Below, piece by piece: positions 6,648-10,448 of a DNA stretch of 10,448 nt. Location of the stretch: positions 1 to 10,448 of the forward strand of contig UQNA01000072.1 of the NCBI GenBank assembly GCA_900542195.1. Reading direction: 5' to 3'. This DNA is from an uncultured Sutterella sp. (GTDB lineage: Bacteria > Pseudomonadota > Gammaproteobacteria > Burkholderiales > Burkholderiaceae_F). Position numbers and translations under genes: made by a program. The notes under the pieces are model-generated. The model was not told the origin of the DNA. It did no database searches and saw nothing but the letters and a program-made list of their open reading frames with translations. Each line of letters starts with the position of its first letter. The stretch's first letter is position 1.

Positions 6648-6652
6648 TTCTC
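6647..6652 (-). promoter_or_regulatory. Candidate -10 of an FNR-dependent promoter for the reductase operon
   Basis: On the minus strand GAGAAT (4 of 6 matches to TATAAT) lies where a class II FNR promoter needs its -10 if the FNR box is centred at -41.5. This predicts a start near base 6640 and a leader of about 43 bases. Confidence 0.5.
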
Positions 6653-6674
6653 CGGAGATAGATACTTATGCATA

Positions 6675-6688
6675 TTGATCTGGATCAA
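6675..6688. promoter_or_regulatory. Perfect FNR-type binding site
   Basis: TTGATCTGGATCAA matches the FNR consensus TTGAT-N4-ATCAA at every defined base. It is centred 84 bases upstream of the reductase start codon. FNR-family regulators activate under oxygen limitation, which fits a respiratory reductase. Being symmetric, it could also act rightwards on a TATAAA at 6714-6719, though the spacing there is about three bases longer than the class II optimum. Confidence 0.75.
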
Positions 6689-6794
6689 GACTTACTCAAA
6701 AATTCTAATTCTCTATAAATAAAAACCCCTTTCTGAAAGTACCTACTCAGACGCTGCAGATCCCTGCTTACTTATCCTTCCCAACCTCCAAGTC

Positions 6795-6823
6795 TTGACT
6801 AATTTTTTATGGCGGAAGATTTT
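6795..6823 (+). promoter_or_regulatory. Weak candidate promoter for the sensor kinase gene
   Basis: TTGACT (6795-6800), a 17-base spacer and GATTTT (6818-6823). The -35 is good and the -10 poor. The predicted start, near 6830, falls on the inverted repeat at 6830-6844, which would allow autoregulation. Confidence 0.3.
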
Positions 6824-6829
6824 AGAACC

Positions 6830-6844
6830 TCAGGGAAGTCCTGA
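6830..6844. promoter_or_regulatory. Inverted repeat TCAGG-N5-CCTGA, candidate response-regulator site
   Basis: The arms TCAGG and CCTGA are a perfect 5-bp dyad with a GAAGT spacer. A further half-site (GTCAGG, 6869-6874) lies 30 bases downstream, about three helical turns, and is inverted relative to CCTGAC (6840-6845). Binding by the adjacent LuxR-type regulator is a guess from position. Confidence 0.35.
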
Positions 6845-6917
6845 CCTCTGCATTAAACCTAAATGGCTGTCAGGCTGGTAAGCTGAAAAGGGTTCCCTCC
6901 TCTCCGCTTATTGATTT

Positions 6918-8882
6918 ATGAAAAGATTAAGTGCAAGTCTCATTATTTTTTGTGCTCTTTTTATAAGCCTAACTTGTGAAGGGAAAGGACAAGAGAAAAT
7001 AGAAAATTCCGGCAGTACTCTCTTCACAAGCACTGAACAAACTGACTCTAAAAATTTAAAACTAATACAGACTCCAATAGGTTCTACGATTATTTCTCCT
7101 GAGGGACCTCAGGATAAATCAAAGCCTTTCATAAGAATGGCAATAACAAAATTTGCATTGCCGAATGACAACTCAGCTCTTCTTTGGAGGACTCTTGAGA
7201 AATTACGGGACGAATTTGGGCGAGGAAATTTTGAGGCCTATGTCTACTCCGGTCAAAAAATAGATACCTCCAATACGGATTTGGTTCTCAGTTCAGCTGG
7301 CACCTATCGACGAAGTTTAGAAAAAGGAGCGAAAGACTTAGCGACAGTTATTAGCAACAAACATCCCGACCCCAACCACGCAGAAGGTTCGGTTTTTGTT
7401 GTATTAAAGGATCGCACTGACCTAAACTCTCTTTCAGATCTCAAAGGAAAGAAAGTTACTATTACAGGGAATACCGCCTTTGCCGGATGGCTTATCGGCC
7501 TGAATAGAATAGCCTGCGAGGGCAATGATCCGGATAAATTTTTCTCCCATAAAATACTCCTTGGCAATAACATGCCGCGCGCTCTTGAAGTATTAAAAAA
7601 CAAGGAAGCTGATGTAGCAATTCTACGAACTTGTTTTTTAGAGGAAAGCCAAGAGAAAGGTGTAGATACTTCAATTTTTAAAGTATTAGGTGCGATTGGA
7701 AAAACCTCATCTGGATGTATTTCCTCGACTAAGTTATACCCCAACTGGACTTTGTTTTCCACTCCTCATGCCACCCCAGAAGTAGCACGAAGGGCAACGC
7801 TCTCCGTTCTAGCGATGGAACCTGACAGGGAAGGAAGACGATGGGGAGTCGCAAGCGATTTCTCAGAAGTAGATCAAATTTATCAAAATTTGAAATTAGG
7901 CCCATACGAATATTTAAGAGAGTGGACTTGGAAAAGGATATGGGCTGAAAGAAGCGAATTAATTGTTCTGCTAGGTTGCTTGTTATTCGGGTTTCTTATT
8001 CATACGTTCCGAACATCTTATTTATTAAAAAAGAGAACCATTGAACTTCACGAACAGGAGCAAGCTCGTCTAAAAGAAAAAGCTCAAAGACATGAAGCTC
8101 AAAAGAGAATCCTTCTATTGCAGAAAACCGGAGCTGTAGGTCAAATATCCACAATTATTGCTCACGAGCTTCGACAGCCTTTAGGCGCCATCGTCAACTA
8201 TTCATTAGGCTTATTAAGAATTGTCGAGAAAGCAGGAAATCTATCTCAGGCAAATACTTTATTAAAGGGTTTGAAGAAAATCCAGGAGGAAGCTTACAGT
8301 GCCGATCGGATAGTCTCTAAAGTTCGAGAATATGCCAAAGGACAAAAAACAGGAAGAGAGCTTTTGGACTTATGTTCGGTTGTAGACAAAGCTGTATATG
8401 CCATTCAGAAGGCCACGGATATATCTAATATTCGAATAAAGACAAATGAAGTTAATATCAAAATATTTGCTGATCCTTTAGAAATTGAATTGATCGTAGT
8501 CAACCTTCTAAAAAATGCAGTAGAAGCAGCTACTAGCTCTCAAAACCCTGAGGTAGAGATTGTTATCTGTAATGGAAATGCAGATCCGGACACGTCTTCT
8601 CCTGAAAATATAACTTCTTCTCCAGAGGATTCATCTCTCCATATCTCTCCTCGAATCATAATTCGAGATAACGGACCTAGGTTAACCGATGAACAGTTCG
8701 AAGCATTAAACACTCCTCTTAGCAGCATGAAGCCTGAAGGTCTTGGCCTAGGTTTGGCAATTGTGCGAGGATTGATAGAAAATTTAGGAGCCGTAATTGA
8801 GTTTAAGAGATCAGTACCTCATGGAATTGAGGTTTCAGTTATTTTTCCAAAAACTAGTCTGGCAAACTATATAAAAGCTTAA
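6918..8882 (+). CDS. TtrS-like sensor histidine kinase with periplasmic PhnD-type binding domain
   Basis: A 654-residue membrane kinase. An N-terminal signal/anchor (6-20) is followed by a Ser/Thr-rich linker (21-68) and a PhnD-like periplasmic substrate-binding domain (about 69-315, with DLNSLSDLKGKKVTITG typical of that family). Next come one membrane helix (344-364), a charged coiled-coil (370-402), a HisKA dimer helix with H416 (IIAHELRQPLGAI), and a HATPase domain with N-box N533 (LLKNAVEAA), G1 D584-N-G586 and G2 GLGLGLAIV (608-615). This is the TtrS architecture, in which the periplasmic domain senses a respiratory electron acceptor. An insertion with two TSSPE copies (559-570) precedes the G1 box. 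The ATG at 6918 is forced by an in-frame stop at 6912 and the signal sequence, but has no visible ribosome site, so expression may be low. It is divergent from the reductase operon and probably senses the reductase's substrate. Confidence 0.87.
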   Translation: MKRLSASLIIFCALFISLTCEGKGQEKIENSGSTLFTSTEQTDSKNLKLIQTPIGSTIISPEGPQDKSKPFIRMAITKFALPNDNSALLWRTLEKLRDEFGRGNFEAYVYSGQKIDTSNTDLVLSSAGTYRRSLEKGAKDLATVISNKHPDPNHAEGSVFVVLKDRTDLNSLSDLKGKKVTITGNTAFAGWLIGLNRIACEGNDPDKFFSHKILLGNNMPRALEVLKNKEADVAILRTCFLEESQEKGVDTSIFKVLGAIGKTSSGCISSTKLYPNWTLFSTPHATPEVARRATLSVLAMEPDREGRRWGVASDFSEVDQIYQNLKLGPYEYLREWTWKRIWAERSELIVLLGCLLFGFLIHTFRTSYLLKKRTIELHEQEQARLKEKAQRHEAQKRILLLQKTGAVGQISTIIAHELRQPLGAIVNYSLGLLRIVEKAGNLSQANTLLKGLKKIQEEAYSADRIVSKVREYAKGQKTGRELLDLCSVVDKAVYAIQKATDISNIRIKTNEVNIKIFADPLEIELIVVNLLKNAVEAATSSQNPEVEIVICNGNADPDTSSPENITSSPEDSSLHISPRIIIRDNGPRLTDEQFEALNTPLSSMKPEGLGLGLAIVRGLIENLGAVIEFKRSVPHGIEVSVIFPKTSLANYIKA

Positions 8883-8889
8883 AAGTGTT

Positions 8890-9528
8890 ATGACCACAAA
8901 TCGCTCTGAGAAACCATTAGTTAGAATCGTTGACGATAATGACTCTTTACGGGAATCTCTGGCATTCTTACTCGAATGCGAAGGCTATGAAGTTGCGGCC
9001 TATGAAAGCGCAGAGGAGTTTTTAATAAAGGATGCCCCGAGTCGTATAGGCTGCATCGTGCTCGATGTAAGGATGCCGAAGATGAGTGGACTCCAACTTC
9101 AAGAAAGGTTAAACGAACTGGGTACACCTTGTCCTATTGTTTTTCTTACGGGTCATGGAGACATCGACATGGCTGTGCAAACGATGAAGGACGGTGCCTG
9201 CGACTTTCTCCAAAAACCAATAAAGCAAGAAACTTTTATTCCAGCTATAGAACGGGCAATAAATAAAGATAGACAAGCTAGAGCTGGAGCAACAGATATA
9301 ATTCATGAACGCCATGTCTTGGCATCTCTGACCCCGCGAGAAGAAGATGTATGCAGACTCGTAGCAGAAGGACTTACATCGGTTTTGATAGCCTCCCGGC
9401 TTAACATTTCCAAAAGAACCGTCGACGTCATTCGCTCTGCAGCTCTAAAGAAAATTGGTCTCAGAGAACCTCATGAATTAGCAGATTTTTTCAAACGGGT
9501 AACGGAAAAAGGACGTCCCAGTTATTAA
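8890..9528 (+). CDS. FixJ/TtrR-like response regulator (receiver + LuxR HTH)
   Basis: A 212-residue cognate regulator whose ATG is 7 bases after the kinase stop. The receiver domain (11-125) has acidic D15/D16, phosphoacceptor D59 (IVLDVRMPKMSG), T87 (FLTGHG) and K109 (QKPI), all in place. The DNA-binding domain (148-203) begins TPREEDVCRLVAEG and has the recognition helix NISKRTVDVIRSAALKKIG; the His common in this helix (TVExHR) is Ile here, which may shift the site preference. It should activate the divergent reductase operon, possibly together with FNR, and perhaps its own transcript. The protein is of normal FixJ/NarL length. No strong ribosome site is visible, which suggests translational coupling. 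Confidence 0.92.
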   Translation: MTTNRSEKPLVRIVDDNDSLRESLAFLLECEGYEVAAYESAEEFLIKDAPSRIGCIVLDVRMPKMSGLQLQERLNELGTPCPIVFLTGHGDIDMAVQTMKDGACDFLQKPIKQETFIPAIERAINKDRQARAGATDIIHERHVLASLTPREEDVCRLVAEGLTSVLIASRLNISKRTVDVIRSAALKKIGLREPHELADFFKRVTEKGRPSY

Positions 9529-9613
9529 GGATGTTTTTAAAAAAATATGTGAGTCAAAAAATGGCGTTATAGGTGACAAAATCGAGTCATCTTAAAAAAT
9601 CTAAGGACCTTAG
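9529..9613 (+). promoter_or_regulatory. AT-rich gap before the UDG-like gene, ending in a palindromic ribosome site
   Basis: An 85-base spacer with no clear terminator for the two-component genes and no strong promoter. Its end, CTAAGGACCTTAG (9601-9613), is a perfect odd palindrome containing the AAGGA ribosome site, directly before the ATG at 9614. A loose dyad TGAC-N8-GTCA lies near 9573-9588. Confidence 0.35.
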
Positions 9614-10381
9614 ATGAAACAATCTCTCTTTTCCCAATACAAAGATGCAATCGCCAACTTTACTGACGTTGAAGACAGAAGCGATTTTCTAGTCAAAGAC
9701 TTAAGTGAACAGAGAATCTACTACGCTCCATTTGACTATGTAAATCCAAAAGCAAAAATATTCGTTATCGGCATCACGCCCGGCGAACAACAAATGGAAA
9801 ATATGCTTATTGAAGCAAAACGGCTTATCCGGTTAGGTTTATCCGATGAAGAAATTCAAGAGAAATGTAAGCCAATCGGAAGTTTCAGCGGCGCTATGAG
9901 AAAAAACTTGGTAGCCATGATGGACCATATAGGTTTAGCCGACTATCTTGGAGTTGAATCAACTTCAGGCCTATTCGATAAACACGTAGAGCTGGGAAAT
10001 CTGACTTCCGCAATACGTTATCCAACCTTCCTCATCAAAGACGGAAAAGAAACGAATTTTGCCAGTGATATAAAGCCGAAATCCGCACTTTTCAGCTTTG
10101 CTGCACCATTAACCATTGAAGAAATAGAAAAGGCTCCGGAAGCTCTCCTCTTGCCTCTTGGTCCGAAAGTAAGCAACTATCTTCAGAAAGTCTTGGAAGG
10201 AACCGAATACGAGAAAAATTTGCTGCCGCAGATTCCTCATCCGTCCGGTGCAAATGCTGAAAGAATTGCTTATTTCTTGGGCAAAAAGAAAAAAGAAGAT
10301 TTAAGCGCAAAAACCAATCCGGACAAGATTGACGCGGAAAAGCAAGAAATCCAAAAAATCCTGAGAGAACGCAAAATATAA
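9614..10381 (+). CDS. Uracil-DNA glycosylase superfamily-like protein, function unproven
   Basis: A 255-residue soluble protein. Two motifs sit where the uracil-DNA glycosylase fold has its active-site loops: GITPG (53-57) after a hydrophobic strand (KIFVIG), and IPHPSG (207-212) near the C-terminus, the place of the HPS leucine-loop motif. ALLLPLGPKVSNYL (177-190) resembles the strand-helix before that loop. LTSAIRYPTFLIKDGKE (130-146) looks like a stretch recalled from uncharacterised UDG-family proteins. The catalytic Asp/Asn of the true family 1-5 enzymes is not obvious after GITPG, so base-excision activity is uncertain. The C-terminus (222-255) is very Lys-rich and charged. The ribosome site is AAGGA inside a small palindrome. 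It has no clear link to the respiratory genes upstream; a terminator follows. Confidence 0.6.
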   Translation: MKQSLFSQYKDAIANFTDVEDRSDFLVKDLSEQRIYYAPFDYVNPKAKIFVIGITPGEQQMENMLIEAKRLIRLGLSDEEIQEKCKPIGSFSGAMRKNLVAMMDHIGLADYLGVESTSGLFDKHVELGNLTSAIRYPTFLIKDGKETNFASDIKPKSALFSFAAPLTIEEIEKAPEALLLPLGPKVSNYLQKVLEGTEYEKNLLPQIPHPSGANAERIAYFLGKKKKEDLSAKTNPDKIDAEKQEIQKILRERKI

Positions 10382-10402
10382 TTGTTCTGCAAGAAAGACA
10401 AA

Positions 10403-10438
10403 ACCCTCGGAGCCGTAATGACTTCGAGGGTCTGTTTT
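10403..10438 (+). terminator. Strong rho-independent terminator after the UDG-like gene
   Basis: ACCCTCGGAG (10403-10412) pairs with CTTCGAGGGT (10422-10431): ten pairs with one G-T wobble and a 9-base loop, followed by CTGTTTT. It lies 21 bases past the stop codon. Confidence 0.85.
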
Positions 10439-10448
10439 AAATAATTGA

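Larger units (their letters stand above)
6598..6917. promoter_or_regulatory. 320-base divergent regulatory region of the reductase and two-component genes
   Basis: No gene is visible in this gap. From left to right it holds an imperfect direct repeat (6602-6616 and 6633-6647), a 10-bp palindrome TCTCCGGAGA (6649-6658) over the predicted -10, a perfect FNR box (6675-6688), a TATAAA (6714-6719), a small dyad CTTTC-T-GAAAG (6729-6739), a candidate rightward promoter (6795-6823) and an inverted repeat (6830-6844) with a third half-site at 6869-6874. The layout suggests oxygen control by FNR plus specific control by the adjacent response regulator. Confidence 0.6.

Noticed and set aside
6918..6980. 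Lipoprotein signal in the sensor kinase (ISLTC)
   Set aside because: Thr at -1 and Ser at -3 do not fit the lipobox; a plain signal/anchor is more likely.
7304..7762. Minus-strand frame of 152 codons inside the sensor kinase gene
   Set aside because: Antisense to the PhnD-like domain, with no motif, signal or ribosome site.
1..10448. CRISPR array, rRNA, tRNA genes or transposase
   Set aside because: No regularly spaced repeats, RNA gene signatures or transposase motifs were seen on either strand.

Overview
The window looks like an accessory stretch of a low-GC Gram-negative, probably anaerobic or facultative bacterium. It encodes a Tat-exported flavoprotein, a periplasmic tetraheme cytochrome c, a sensor kinase with a periplasmic ligand-binding domain, and a perfect FNR-type box. 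Such split flavoprotein/cytochrome pairs are frequent in gut Burkholderiales (Sutterellaceae) and some other respiratory bacteria. The taxonomic guess is inference and weak.

Region A (1-111, minus strand): the last ~49 bases read on the minus strand resemble the 5' end of a group II (class C-like) intron. It begins exactly after the T-tract of the terminator that closes the neighbouring operon, and it is cut by the window edge.

Region B (112-4633): a probable catabolic locus for an amide- or peptide-linked compound, built around a 238-base divergent control region. Leftwards run an M20 zinc amidohydrolase/peptidase and, 11 bases later, a multi-pass IT-superfamily (GntP/CitMHS/DcuC-like) carrier. 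Rightwards run a C45-type self-processing amidohydrolase/acyltransferase and a GntR/FCD regulator. A perfect 20-bp palindrome lies between the two halves and is the obvious operator candidate. The likely logic is import by the carrier, amide cleavage by the two unrelated hydrolases, and ligand sensing by the FCD regulator; the substrate is unknown.

Region C (4634-9528): a self-contained candidate respiratory module. The minus-strand pair is a Tat-exported FAD reductase and a tetraheme cytochrome c. The divergent plus-strand pair is a TtrS-like sensor kinase (PhnD-type periplasmic domain) and a FixJ/TtrR-like response regulator. The 320-base gap between them carries a perfect FNR box placed correctly for a class II promoter of the reductase, plus repeats that may bind the response regulator. 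In the flavoprotein, all three positions that in fumarate reductase FccA bind and protonate the dicarboxylate appear changed (to Tyr, Ala and Tyr). The Tyr pair resembles 3-ketosteroid dehydrogenases, so the electron acceptor is probably not fumarate and may be a neutral enone. This is the most interesting system in the window.

Region D (9529-10448): a stand-alone uracil-DNA-glycosylase-superfamily-like protein followed by a strong rho-independent terminator.
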